Below are positions 21,594 to 32,759 of a DNA stretch of 64,000 nt, piece after piece; position 1 is the first letter of the stretch, and the number at the start of each line of letters is the position of its first letter. The translations under genes and the position numbers were made by a program. The stretch covers positions 901,772 through 965,771 of the forward strand of contig UESW01003881.1 of NCBI GenBank assembly GCA_900491605.1, in the 5' to 3' direction. Source of the DNA: Calamus simplicifolius. Lineage: Eukaryota > Streptophyta > Magnoliopsida > Arecales > Arecaceae. Below the pieces are notes generated by a model. It worked only from the letters and a program-made list of their open reading frames with translations. It made no database searches and was not told the origin of the DNA.

Positions 21594-23563
21594 TGATGAC
21601 GCTCGATCACCCCTCCTGGACGTCGGGAACGGAGGCTCTTCTTCTTCACCGGGTTGCCTGCAAAGAAGTCCCAAGACCGAGACGGTTCTCCGGTGGGACC
21701 CTCCGACGCCCAAGTTAGTGACAGAGGTCACAGTAGAGAAGGAGCTCGAGAGAGCTCTTGAGGAGAGAGAGGTCTCCGAAGGATCAGGTAGTTTCTCTGA
21801 GAGTTAGGGCACCGAGTGCGTAAACTGTCTGTTACCTGGTTTTCGACGTAATTTACCCTTTTATAGGGTTGATGCTGGCACCATCACGTGGGTTTTCATG
21901 AAGTCAGAAGGTCTGCTGAGCCATTTGTGAATCTGGGCTGGTTGGTGGGTTACGTGCCATCAGCAGCTGGGCTGTTGGGCGGCGCACGTCTGACGTTGTC
22001 GGGTGGCGCACGTCAGAGAGGTGTTTTTTGAACCGCTAGGGCTGATCTGGCGGGAACCGGGGGGTTCGTCTTATCAGGGCCAAGCTGGGTCGACCTGAGA
22101 TGGTCGGGGCCCGTCCAGCCGGCAAGGCAGTGCTGGGGCGGGTCCGAATCGGCGGACTTGGAGATGACGGGGCTGAGTCGGGCCGGCCGGGGATGGCCTG
22201 GGCTGACTCGGTGGGACCGGAGACGCCGGGGCCGAGTCGGGCCGGCCGGGAATGGCCTTGGCGACTCGGTGGGACGGGGGACATCGGGGCCGAGTCGGGC
22301 CGGCCAGGGATGGCCTTGGCCGACTCGGCAGGACCAGGAAGCCGGGCCGAGTCGGGCCGGCCGGGAACGGCCTTGGCCGACTCGGCGGGATGGGGTACGC
22401 CGGGGCCGAGTCGAGCCGGCCAGGGATGGCCTTGGCTGACTCGGCGGGACTGGAGACGACGGGGCCGAGTCGGGCCGGCCAGGGATGGCCTGGGCCGACT
22501 CGGCGGGACCGGAGACGCTGGGGCCGAGTCGGGCCAGCCGGGAACGGCCTTGGCTGATTCGGCGGGATGGGGACGCCGGGGCCGAGTCGGGCCGGCCAGG
22601 GATGGCCTTGGCCGACTCGGAGGGACCGGAGAAGCCGGGGCCGAGTCGGGCCGGCCGGGAACGGCCTTGGCCGACTCGGCCGGACGGGGGACGCCGGGGC
22701 CGAGTCGGGCCGGCCAGGGATGGTCTTGGCCGACTCGGCGGGACCGGAGACGATGGGGCTGAGTCGGGCCGGCTGGGGATAGCTGGGCCGACTCGGCGGG
22801 ACCGGAGACGCCGGGGCCGAGTCGGGCCGGCCGGGAACGGCCTTGGCCGATTCGGCGGGACCGGAGACGCGGAGGAAGTGTAGGGGCCGACTTGCTTGGA
22901 GAAGTAGGGCGCCTGGGCGGTGTCAGGGCCGGCTAGCTTGGAGAAGTAGGGCCGCCTGGGTGGTGCCGGGGCCGGCTAGCTTGGACACGCCGTGGCCGGC
23001 TGGGAATGTGCCGGGGCCGGCTAGCTTGGAGAGGCCGAGCCGGCTAGGAATGTGTCGGGGCCGGCTAGCTTAGAGAGGCCAGGGCCGGCTAGGAACCGGG
23101 ACCGCCAAACTTGGGGAGGCCGGTCTTGGCAAGTGTCGGTCTTTGACGTGCCGGCCTTGGAGGCCGGCGTTGGAGGCCGACGCTGGCGGCCGGCGTCGGC
23201 CGACGCTGGCGGCTGGCACTGGAGTCTGTCGGCCTTCGGCCAGCGCTGGAGGCTGGTGCTGGAGGCCGACACTGGAGGCTGTCGGTCTTTGGCCAGCACT
23301 GGAGGCCGACGCTGGAGGCCAACGCTGGCGGCCGGCGCTGGAGGATGTCGGCCTTTGGCCAGCGTCGGAGGCTGGCGCTGGAGGCCGACGCTGGAGGCCG
23401 ACGCTGACGGCTGGTGCTGGAGGTTGTTGGCCTTTGGCCAGCGCTGGAGGCTGGCGCTGGAGGCCAACGCTGGCGGTCGACGCTGGCGGTTGGCGCTGGA
23501 GTCTGGACGGCCTTCGGGGCCGTCCAAAAAATTTATTTTTTATGGGATCAACTGGCCCCATCA
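21594..23563 (-). repeat. 5' LTR of Tat-2
   Basis: 1970 bp, same ends as the 3' LTR at 12993-14997 and the same two internal arrays (about 22130-22880 and 23150-23510). The copy numbers of the repeats differ, and base differences are scattered between the two LTRs, so the insertion is not brand new. Confidence 0.9.
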
Positions 23564-23838
23564 GTTTTAAAGATTTTGAAACGCCACTCTTTTTCAGCTG
23601 CGTCTACGTACGAACGCCCATACTGAGCCATCCACTGCTCGTGCTTCTCCATCATCAATGTGTCTGTAAGCGTGCGAGACGCTGCATAAGAAGCCCAAAC
23701 TGTGATCACTAACAAGGCTGCCCATAGGCATTTGTTTGCTGAGAAATCCATGGAGATGAGGGTTGTGGGGACGGTGCAATGCAATATTGGAGCCTAGTGA
23801 ATTGACTCGGTTATGCACATCGAAGTCTCCTGGTTTGG

Positions 23839-23962
23839 CTTATAAAGGGTAGAGGGTTATACTTCCTCCACGCAGAGAAGGCTAATGGGTCTTCTACGTG
23901 CCGTAGCCAATGTATCGATATATTGGGCGGTCCATAGGGACATCTACGTGCCTTGACGTATG
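23839..23962 (-). promoter_or_regulatory. CP2-A promoter with TATA box and conserved 27-bp block
   Basis: CTTTATAAG on the minus strand at about 23839-23847, roughly 90 bp upstream of the CP2 ATG (23751). The 27-bp block with CTACGTGCCTTGACGTATG lies at 23936-23962. The promoter was left upstream of only the first 188 coding bases by the Tat-2 insertion, then separated from older upstream sequence by the MULE at 24125. Confidence 0.6.
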
Positions 23963-24124
23963 CTTTTGACGAGGAGAATGACAAGTTAAATAATCTTATG
24001 GAGGCCAGCTGTTAAAGAACGGCAAGGGCAAGTTTTTTTTGTACAGGTACAACGAGAGCTCTACGATTCTCCTCTTCATGCCGAATTATTGTGCAGCCCA
24101 ACTAGCTAGCTGATACTTAAGCAG

Positions 24125-24540
24125 GGAAAAGTTTTTGTACATCGTTCCCGATGCAGCAAATTTTACGTGGGCTGCATCACCTCTCCTAATTGGTTCACGT
24201 GGATCCTACATGGCTGACGTGCCGAACGGTATGGCTCTGCTACGATGTTACGTCCTGATCGTGATGGCCATGAAAAGTGCTTCGCCTTTTTTTTAAAATT
24301 AACGTGCAGACGAAAATGCCCTTTCCCTCCAGCCTACCTCTACCTCCATTTTTTCTTGGATTTCATCTGTGCAAGAAAAACTCTTTCTTTCCCCTTGCTC
24401 TGACTTTCGGATGCTAAGGAATCAGTCAAAGGTTTGAGCACGATCCTACGCCCTCGCTCTGAGAGTCCGGTCGAAAGAAAATATTTCAGCTATTGGAGTC
24501 GTACAAAAACCTCTGAAGAAAATGTCATCCGCAAGAGGAA
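24125..24540 (+). repeat. Left terminal inverted repeat of the MULE
   Basis: About 415 bp matching the reverse complement of 35066-35499: shared landmarks include GCTGCATC, TTCACGTGGATCCTA, ACGGTATGGCTCTGCTA, ATGAAAAG, CAGTCAAAGGTTTGAG, CCTACGCCCTCGCTCTGAGA and GTCATCCGCA. Several substitutions and short gaps separate the two arms. Confidence 0.88.
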
Positions 24541-24719
24541 ATAAAAAGTCCTTGCTCCCACTTCTTTGTAAAGCTCCTTTATTACACCAACTATTTTTTA
24601 TCGTTAGAGGAAGTTAATGTGTGACCAAACTGTTTAATGCACGGGTAACTTCCTTAGAGTTTAGTGTTTTGTAGCACGAATGTCGTACTCTTTTAACTGA
24701 TGTTATAACTTATGAACTG

Positions 24720-25830
24720 GGGTGTCGTCAGAGCGTTTCAATCGCCATAAAAGCTACGACACCCCAGATTTACTGTTAAGACAACGTGGAGAAAAGCCTA
24801 CGACACCCGTGCTTATAACTGACCACGGAGAGAATCCCCGCGACCCCAAGGAGGAATTCGGCCAAAAATCCTTCGCGACACCCCAGTTGAAACCTCATGA
24901 CACCCTAGCACCAATGCTACGACACCCGTGCTTATAACTGACCACGGAGAGAATACCCGCGACACCCTAGGAGGAATTCGACCGAAAATCCTTCGCGACA
25001 CCCCAGTTGAAACCTCACGACCCTAGCACCAATGCTACGACACCCGTGCTTAAAACTGACCATGGACAGAAGCTCCGACACCGCAGGAGAAATTCTGCCG
25101 AATATCCTTCGCGACACCCCAGTTTAACCCTTACGACACCCTAGCACCAATACTACGACACCCGTGCTTATATCTGACCATGGAGAGAATCCCTTAGTTC
25201 AAACATCACGACACCCCAAGCTACAACTCCTACGACACCAGTGCTTATAACCTTACGACACCCAAGGAGGAATTCGGCCAGAAATCATTCGTGACACCGC
25301 AGTTGAAACGTTACGACACCCTAGCGGCAACGCCGACACCCATGCTTATAACCTTCGCGATCTTTGTTTGTTGCTTTCCGGGGTGTCGTAGTTTGTTCTC
25401 TGGGGTGTCTTTAACTGCTAAATGGTGTGTCGCAAGGTTTTAACTGACCCTGGAGAGAAGGCCCGCGACCCCCCAAAAGGAATTTCCCAAAATCTTCGCG
25501 ACACCCTAGTTGAAAATGATGACACCCTAGCGACAACGCTACGACACCCATGATTATAACCTTCGCGATCTTTGTTTGTTGCTTTCCGGGGTGTCGTAGG
25601 TTATTCTCTGGGGTGTCTTTAACTACTAAAGGGGGTGTCGTTATTTTTATATGGGGTGTCGTAAGTTGTTTCATGGGGTGTCGTTAGTTCCTGCCTGAAC
25701 ATTTTCAGCTACGGTGTCGTAATATCTGAACCTTGGTGTCGTTAGGCCCTTCCTCAATGTGTTATGAATTGGTGTCGTAATTTTACAGCTTCGGTGTCGT
25801 TTTTTGTAAACTGGGGTATGTGACTTCTGA
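24720..25830. repeat. Left subterminal ACGACACC array of the MULE
   Basis: About four units of roughly 120 bp (TACGACACCCGTGCTTATAA, then AATCCCCGCGAC, GGAGGAATTCGGCC, CCTTCGCGACACCCCAG), then shorter and mixed-orientation units (GGGGTGTCGTAGTTTG) to 25830. It is the inverted counterpart of 32760-34010. Confidence 0.85.
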
Positions 25831-26111
25831 ATTCAGATCATAGATGGCATGTATTCCTGGTATCTGAGGTTCAATCATAATTATATTTCTTCAAGTGAGG
25901 TGTCATATTGTTTTAACCTTCGTGTCCTAATCCTTTGTCAGGATATATTGACAACTAAATCTATGGATATCCTTGTTCATGACTGTGTGCCTATATTTCC
26001 ACAAACGATGCTGAAATTATAGATCGGAAAGAAATCGATAACACTCCCGGCCATGCACCTTCACCCATCGCTCCAAATGCAGGGGATGATACTGTAGTTC
26101 CTCAAACTGGA

Positions 26112-28290
26112 ATGGAATTCAATTCAGCAGATGATGTATATACTTTCTACAATGGATACGCGAAAAGAGTTGGTTTTGGAATCACAACAGTGTGTAGCAG
26201 GGCCAACAACAAAAAACAACTTTGCTTCAAGCACCTGGCGTGTTGGAGGCAAGGAAAATCTAGAAAAACAGAGAAGAGTATGAATCATAGGGATACTGGG
26301 AAAGTTGATTGTATGGCATCCATAAAAGCAAGACTGAATGCTACAAGTGGTAAGTGGATATTGGTTGAGGTTTCTCTAGAACATAACCATGGGATGTCCA
26401 TAACATCAACTGGTTATCTACGGTCGCATAGGAGGATCAGCACACCAGAGAAGGCAGAGATCAGCAATTTACATGCCGTGAATGTTCCGACAACTCAGAT
26501 ATACTCTGCCATAGCAAGGAGAAAAGGGGGCAGAAGACAATTGGATTTCACCGAGAAGGATGCTCGTAATTTCATTTGTCGCGAACGTCAGTCTAAGCTG
26601 AAAGAAGGAGATGCTCAGTCGATGGTAATTCATTTCACCGAAATGCAACTCAAAAATCCAATTTCTTCTATACCTTAGACCTCAATGATAATGGTCATCT
26701 GAGGTCTGTCTTCTGGATTCATCCAAGGTCAAGATTGGCATGCACATACTTCGGTGATGTTCTAAGCTTTGACTCAACCTACTTGACAAACAGATATCAA
26801 ATGCCTTTTTGTCCATTCATCGGGGTCAACCATCATGGACAGTCCACCTTGCTTGGTTGCGCATTGTTGTCTGATGAGAGTACTGAGACATATAAATGGG
26901 TTTTTCAGATGGCTGGATGCAAATGGTGGTCAAGCACCTATTGCCATAATAACTGACCAAGATAAGGCAATCGAGGCTGCTGTCAAAGAAGTTTTTCCTA
27001 ACACACGACATCGATTTTGTCTTTGGCATATATTGAAGAAGATACCTGAAAAGATTGGCCACATTTGCACAGCAAATCCCAAGTTTATGGTTGATTTCGA
27101 TGAGGCGATATATGATTCATTGACCATACAGTCATTCGAGGAAAGGTGGGCACATGTTATGGAGAAATATAAAGAATGCAAGTCTATAGATTGGTTCAAT
27201 GTCCTTTACGAATGTCGGGATAAATGGGTCCCAGTTTACCTAAAGGATACATTCTTCGCAGGTTTGTATGTCATTGTCTTTGGTTCATGTTCGCGTTTAA
27301 CGCTTTTTTTTGTTGACAAAATTATGAACAGGGATGTCATCTTCACAAAGGAGCAAGGGCATAATCACTTCTTCGATGGGTTTATAAATTCGAAGACTAC
27401 ACTAACGGAGTTCATAGGTAAGTACGAAGATGCCTTGGAAAAAAGGTACGAGGCCGAAAATGAGGAAGATAATAGGACATTGCAAACGATTGCTTTCCTA
27501 AAGACATCATCACCTTTTGAGAGACAAGCTGCAGGAAGGTATACAAGGCGCATTTTCAAAAAATTTCAGAATGAGATCCTTGAAATGGCTGCATCAAATA
27601 CTAAATTGATCAAGGAAGCTGGCAACTGTTGTGTATATTCTATACCGTCGTATGAAAGGATTGAAGTCGATGGAATTGGCAAGGAGATGATCAAAGATTA
27701 TATCGTGTCATACGATAGAAATATTGAGGATGTCCAATGCCAGTGCCGATACTTTCGGTTCAAGGGGTACCTGTGTAGGCATGCCTTGTTGGTTCTTCAT
27801 CAAAGTGACGTATTTTATTTACCAGATAAATACTTCTTGAAGTGATGGTGCAAGGACATGAAATACCAATTCGATGAATTCGACTGAATACTGAAGGTTA
27901 TGATAAAAGCACACGAAAATCACGGTACGCAGTGACAATTTTTTAATTGAAATGTCTTAATATATGTTTTCGATAATATTATGTTATTGATTGTAGATAT
28001 AGTTTGCTGAGTCATTGGATGATGAAGCTCGTAGAGATAGCCTCCATGTCTAAAGATGCATTTAATTTAGTGATGGATGGTCTAACACCTATATTCAAAA
28101 TTGCCGTGGATGCCAACTGCGCAGCTAAGCCAGGTACAGAGCTTGTAATTCAAGATCCTGAACAAATTAGGATGAAAGGTCGCCCAAGAGAGAACAGATT
28201 AAAGAGTGGAGTCGAGAAGAAGTCAAAAAGATCAAGAAAAATTTGGTCAAGGCAACCGTTGACGCTCCACAAATGCAAAATGAAATAAGA
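26112..28290 (+). pseudogene. FAR1-related MULE transposase (mudrA-like)
   Basis: A FAR1-type DNA-binding domain (26112-26678: FYNGYAKRVGFGI, the CFKHLACWRQG zinc region, VSLEHNHGM) is followed by the MULE transposase core (26670-27350: FGDVLSFDSTYLTN, GVNHHGQSTLLGCALL, AIITDQDKAIEAAV, CLWHILKKIP) and a SWIM zinc finger (CQCRYFRFKGYLCRH, about 27740-27782). A basic C-terminus with KGRPRENRLKSGVEKK ends near 28290. A 70-bp GT-AG intron at 27262-27331 restores FFAGMSSSQRSKG, a family-typical sequence. Frameshifts near 26660, 26915 and 27370 break the frame; the start is uncertain. It would bind element ends and catalyse DDE transposition. Confidence 0.85.
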
Positions 28291-28559
28291 GCTGCTTCAA
28301 GCAACAGGCAGACTTGTATGCAGTCAATTAACACCGGAGAGGACAAGGAAAGAATTGTACCACCTTTCGAAACTTTGATGGACGAATTTGATGCTTATGT
28401 ATTGAGTCAACTTACAGGAGCATATATAAAACACGGGTGTCGTAACTTTCTAACTAGGGTGTCTTGGTCGCAAATGAAGTGCTTTCTAACTAGGGCATCT
28501 TTTTCAGTCAAATGAAGTGCTCATCTCGTCTGCCAAGAAGATTTGATATTTGCGAATAT

Positions 28560-29525
28560 GCTTGCACTGTTACGACACCGAAGCTCTGGGCTAACGACAT
28601 CCCAGTACTCACGAAAGGACACCGAAGCTTTTAGCGCGACGACACCCCAGCTCTGGGCTAACGACTCCCTAGCTCTACCGCGACGACACCGAAAGGCGGA
28701 AAAAATCGTACGACACCAAGCTTTTAGCGCGACGACACCCAGCTCTGGGCTAACGACTCCCTAGCTCTACTGCGGCGACACCCGAAAGGCGAAATCCTAC
28801 GACATCCCAGTACTCACGAAAGACACCAAAGCTTTTAGCGCAACGACACCCAAGCTCTAGCTAACGACTCCCTAGACGCCCGAAGCTTTTAGCGCAACGA
28901 CACCCAACTCTGGGCTAACGACTCCCTAGCTCTACCGCGATGACACCCGAAAGGCGGAAGGCAAAATCGTACGACACCGAAGCTTTTAGCACGACGACAC
29001 CCCAGCTCTGGGCTAACGACTCCCTAGCTCTACAGCGGCGACACCCGAAAGGCGAAATCCTACAACATCCCAATACTCACGAAAGGACACCGAAGCTTTC
29101 AGCACGACGACACCCAAGCTCTGGGCTAACGACTCCCTAGTTTACCGCGACGACACCCGAAAGGCGGAAGGCAAAATCGTACGACACTGAAGCTTTTAGC
29201 GCGATGACACCCCAGCTCTGGGCTAACGACTCCCTAGCTCTACCGCGACGACACCCGAAAGGCGAAGGCAAAATCGTACGACAGAAGCTTTTAGCGCGAC
29301 GACACCCCAGCTCTGGGCTAACGACTCCCTAGATCTACCTCGACGACACCCGAAAGGCGAAATCCTACGACATCCCAGTACTCACGAAAGGACACCGAAG
29401 CTTTTAGCGTGATGACACCCAAGCTCTGGGCTAACGACTCCCTAGTTCTACCGCGATGACACCCGAAAGGCGGAAGGCAAAATCGTACGACACCGAAGCT
29501 TTTAGCGCGACGACACCCAGTGCTC
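28560..29525. repeat. Central ACGACACC array of the MULE
   Basis: About ten irregular units of 90-110 bp built on CTCTGGGCTAACGACTCCCTA, CGCGACGACACCCGAAAGGC and ACACCGAAGCTTTTAGCGCG. It lies exactly between the convergent transposase and protease genes. It shares only the ACGACACC core with the subterminal arrays. It makes many spurious short ORFs. Confidence 0.85.
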
Positions 29526-29758
29526 AATTTACGACATTCTATTGTTCAATTTATGACATCATATATGAAAACTTAAGAAATTGAGGACACCCCTATTCTC
29601 AATATAAAATTTTTGCATTTGCATTAAATCTGAAACAGTGTTAATATGAATAAATTACATTAAATTTTTATTCAAAGAAGAAATAAAAATTAAGAACATT
29701 TTTTGATAAGGTCGCTGATCTTTTGGTTCATGCCCTGTCTCAATATCGTCGCAGCTAA

Positions 29759-32368
29759 TTATCGCCGATAATCTCTGACTTCCTCATCCGTGAAATCCAT
29801 CTTCATATTAGAATTGTCCCGTCGAGCAAGACATTCCATGTATCTCAAACAGTATAGGCCGCAATCCAGTGATCCGGCCGATTGGCTTGGGCAATCCAAA
29901 ATCTCTTCCATCGGCCAAGTATCACATCCTCCTTATCGCAGTAGATATGGAATATGTGGCCAAGAATTGTATGCCATTTCTTTGCATTTGCCTTGTACTT
30001 GGTGTTGCGTTTTAATGAATTCAGGTGCATGAACACCTTTCTTTCCATGTCGACAGCAACCAAATGCCAGTGCGAGTTATCGGAGTTTATTATGGTGAAA
30101 AGAAACTGGAATTGGGCCTTATCTTCATCGGATACAATGTCAAATATCGAGGCCCCTGATGTTCCAGCGAGTTCATGAGCAGGTGATGAAGAAGTCAGAC
30201 ACAGAGCGGATACGAAAACTGATGCAAATATGCACTTATGGTATCGGTCCGGATGCTCTGTCCAGTTGCGCATCAGAAACTCCTGGCCGGCATCAATTAT
30301 CTGCCAATGCAATGTAAACCGATTAATATAATTCTAAAATCAACAACTAGAAAAGGTTTCTTGATATACTTACATCATCTATTATCATTTCATTGTTAAT
30401 GAGATCTTGAAGACTTTTCCTTGTTACAACGCCACCTAACATATTGGTGTAGACGATCTCATCGGTTAGTCATTCGCTCAAAAAAAATTTATAATAATTT
30501 GGTCATCTTCACCGTTGTGTTGGGCTTTGACGTGCCCACTGTCTTCACCGACTTTTTAGGACGGGTTGTCTCATAACAATCTCGACGACCTTGGATGCCT
30601 TACGCTTCCTCGGCTCTTTTTTAACCCTCCTAACAAGCGAAGGCACTCCAACGATTTCTATGTCCATATCATCACCCTTTGGCGCAGGGGTGCCAAGTTT
30701 ATTATCGGATTTGGACTCCTCTTGGCCCTTCGTAGAATGCCCCTCCCCCCTCTTCTCCTTCTCTTTATTTTCATTCCCATGCTCTGTTTTATCATCCAAT
30801 GAATCCCCTCAATCTCTTCTCCTCTACTTTTGCATTCCCGTCTCAGTTGGACACTCGGATGAATGGTCCTCCTCAGTATTTCATTACCAGGCTCGCAGAG
30901 GATCAACTCAGGGAATGCCCCTCCTCTTTTCCCATCTCCCTTGTCCTCCTCATTTCTTGCATTACTTTTCTTTTTGAGCAGTGAACTGAGGAGGCTCTCA
31001 ACAATGGACAGCCTATGCCTGACATCATCGAGTTGATCCTTAACGCACTCCAATTCAGTCCTCAACTCGGCACATCCTGCGCAGCTATCTATTGGTTGAG
31101 GGGATGCTACTGTCTGCTGAGTGAGAAGCCAGCACTCTTCTGACAGTGGTACAGTAGCTCCCTCCATCTGCAAAGCAAGATGATAACAAATTAATATTAA
31201 GTGAAAATATTGACACATTAAGTTGAAAAATATGGTCAGAGCAATGGAGCAATGTACTAGCTTACCAAGTCATGAGGCTGCAAGTTGGCAACCCGAACCG
31301 ACTGGATCTTCATTTGGTGGTCATACCACTTCAACAACCGGGCAGTTTATCAGATATGTTGGTGCTCGCATTGATGTATGCTCGAGAAACCACGCCTGAA
31401 CATGATATTTTTTGGATATTAAATAATGTAATATTAATAAAGAAATTATACTAAGAACACTATTTATGCATCTCAATAATCCTTACCACAGTGCTGCCGA
31501 GCATCCGAATAGGTAGGCTGCCTCCTAACTTTTTTTGCATTCTTTGAGTGGACCGGCTCCTTGGAACGCAAGCAAGCAGCTATTTCTGGGAGAGCTAGAA
31601 CAATCAACTCCTTCAATGCCGAAGCCCAGTTGATGCTTTCCAGTTCATTTAAGTCATCCAAGTGCTGGATGAGATACCGTGGACATCTCTGATTAGACTT
31701 TGGAGCCAAAAACATGGCCAACATGTAGGCGATCCAAAGTCGGACGGTATCCTCAGCATCCTCCTATGCCTTAGATGATCGGAGTTGAAATATTAACTTC
31801 TCCAAACCTTCTTGATGAAGATCTAAACCCTGGACAAAACGTCTGAGCAACCTTCCGTTGAACAATTAGCTGGATGTGTCGATCTTCTTCCCATGAGCTG
31901 GAAGACCCAGAATGAGTTCGGCTTCGTTGGCACTGAATAAAACTGGCTTGCCAGAAAATGAACTCATCACCTCCATTGTGACATCTTATGATGTCTGCTA
32001 GCAGTCGCCCGTCAACTGTGAACGTCTGCATGTCGACGAAGGTACCAAATGGGATCCTTCGAATAAGTTTTGTATGCCGTCTAGTGAACACCATCTTCCA
32101 AACCTTCTGAACGTATACGGCCAGCCTGCAACTATTCTTAAACAACTGGGAATCCTTCACTGGGGGGACCGAAACAATTTTCATGTCAACTGAAACAGGG
32201 GGTAAGACATAAGACATACTTGTCAGCTGGGTGCCATTATGTATGTAAGTAGGATGTCATAAAATTTTAAGAGAGGATGTCATAATATTTTAACATAGGG
32301 ATAAACATACCTGAAGGAGCCGCATCCTCATTCGAATGAAAAATAATGTCCTTGCTTTGTTCCACCAT
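29759..32368 (-). pseudogene. Ulp1-like (C48) cysteine protease gene carried by the MULE
   Basis: Multi-exon minus-strand gene. A likely first exon starts at ATG 32368 and ends at a GTATGT donor near 32310. Then DUF1985-like sequence follows (31724-31473: MFLAPKSNQRCPRYLIQHLD), a coiled-coil and acidic/basic linker (31218-30545), and a Ulp1 catalytic domain. A 73-bp intron (30373-30301) precedes AGQEFLMRNWTEHPDR. The catalytic His is in NSHWHLVAVDME (about 30072). The catalytic Cys codon is at 29861-29863 in LDCGLYCLRYMECLARR, in a frame shifted relative to the His, and the stop is at 29759. The family deconjugates SUMO-like modifiers; in transposons its role is unknown. Degenerate. Exon limits other than the 73-bp intron are approximate. 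Confidence 0.8.
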
Positions 32369-32759
32369 TTTCTCCTTCTGGTTCTTCCTTGTTCGCGGTC
32401 TTCGTCCACAAACGAAAGCACTCATCTCCATGAATGAAGTAGATGGAAGAAAGAACTATGGAATAAATTTAGGACACCAGTGGCTTCTCAAGCAAGAAAC
32501 GAAGGATGGCTTCTCGAGCAACAAACGAAAGACCTCTAGGGTTAAAAAAATTTTATGCCGACCTCAGAGAAATACAAAAGGATACTAGGATCGCTACGAT
32601 CACATCACACTGATACACAAACCCATAGGAACTGGCCATGTTTTACAACTTTTCTTGAAAAGATGGCATAGTTGAGTTACTAGGGTATCATCGAATTACA
32701 ACTAGGGTGACGTCAAAATTCCCGCCTTCTTCAAATATATCGTAGTGGTGTCATAAGTT

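Larger units (their letters stand above)
12993..23563 (-). mobile_element. Complete Tat-lineage Ty3/gypsy LTR retrotransposon (Tat-2)
   Basis: 10571 bp, flanked by a 5-bp target duplication: GTTTT at 23564-23568, GTTCT at 12988-12992. The uninterrupted sequence in CP2-B has GTTTT. The minus strand reads 5' LTR, primer binding site, gag, aspartic protease, reverse transcriptase, RNase H, a second RNase H (the extra archaeal-type domain that marks the Tat lineage), integrase, 3'-UTR tandem array, polypurine tract and 3' LTR. Coding parts are spread over several frames, so the element is probably no longer autonomous. It sits in exon 1 of CP2 and is absent from copy B. Confidence 0.92.
11945..23751 (-). 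pseudogene. Cysteine protease CP2, copy A, split by an LTR retrotransposon
   Basis: Same family and two-exon layout as CP1. Exon 1 is broken in two: 23751-23564 (start ATG, signal peptide, first half of the I29 prodomain) and 12992-12747 (rest of prodomain to the active-site donor). The 10.6-kb Tat element lies between them. The intron is 12746-12535 (212 bp, GTAAGT-AG) and exon 2 is 12534-11945. The splice junction would give QCGSCWAF, the classic papain form. Exon 2 is fully open, with [11 protein letters not shown] and [16 protein letters not shown] second lesion is a 1-bp deletion near 12855, where copy B has one more C: exon 1 pieces minus the target duplication total 429 nt, against 430 in CP1. 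Non-functional. Confidence 0.93.

Noticed and set aside
28560..29525. Several 60-75-codon frames in the central MULE array
   Set aside because: They repeat with the array unit and have no independent coding signal.
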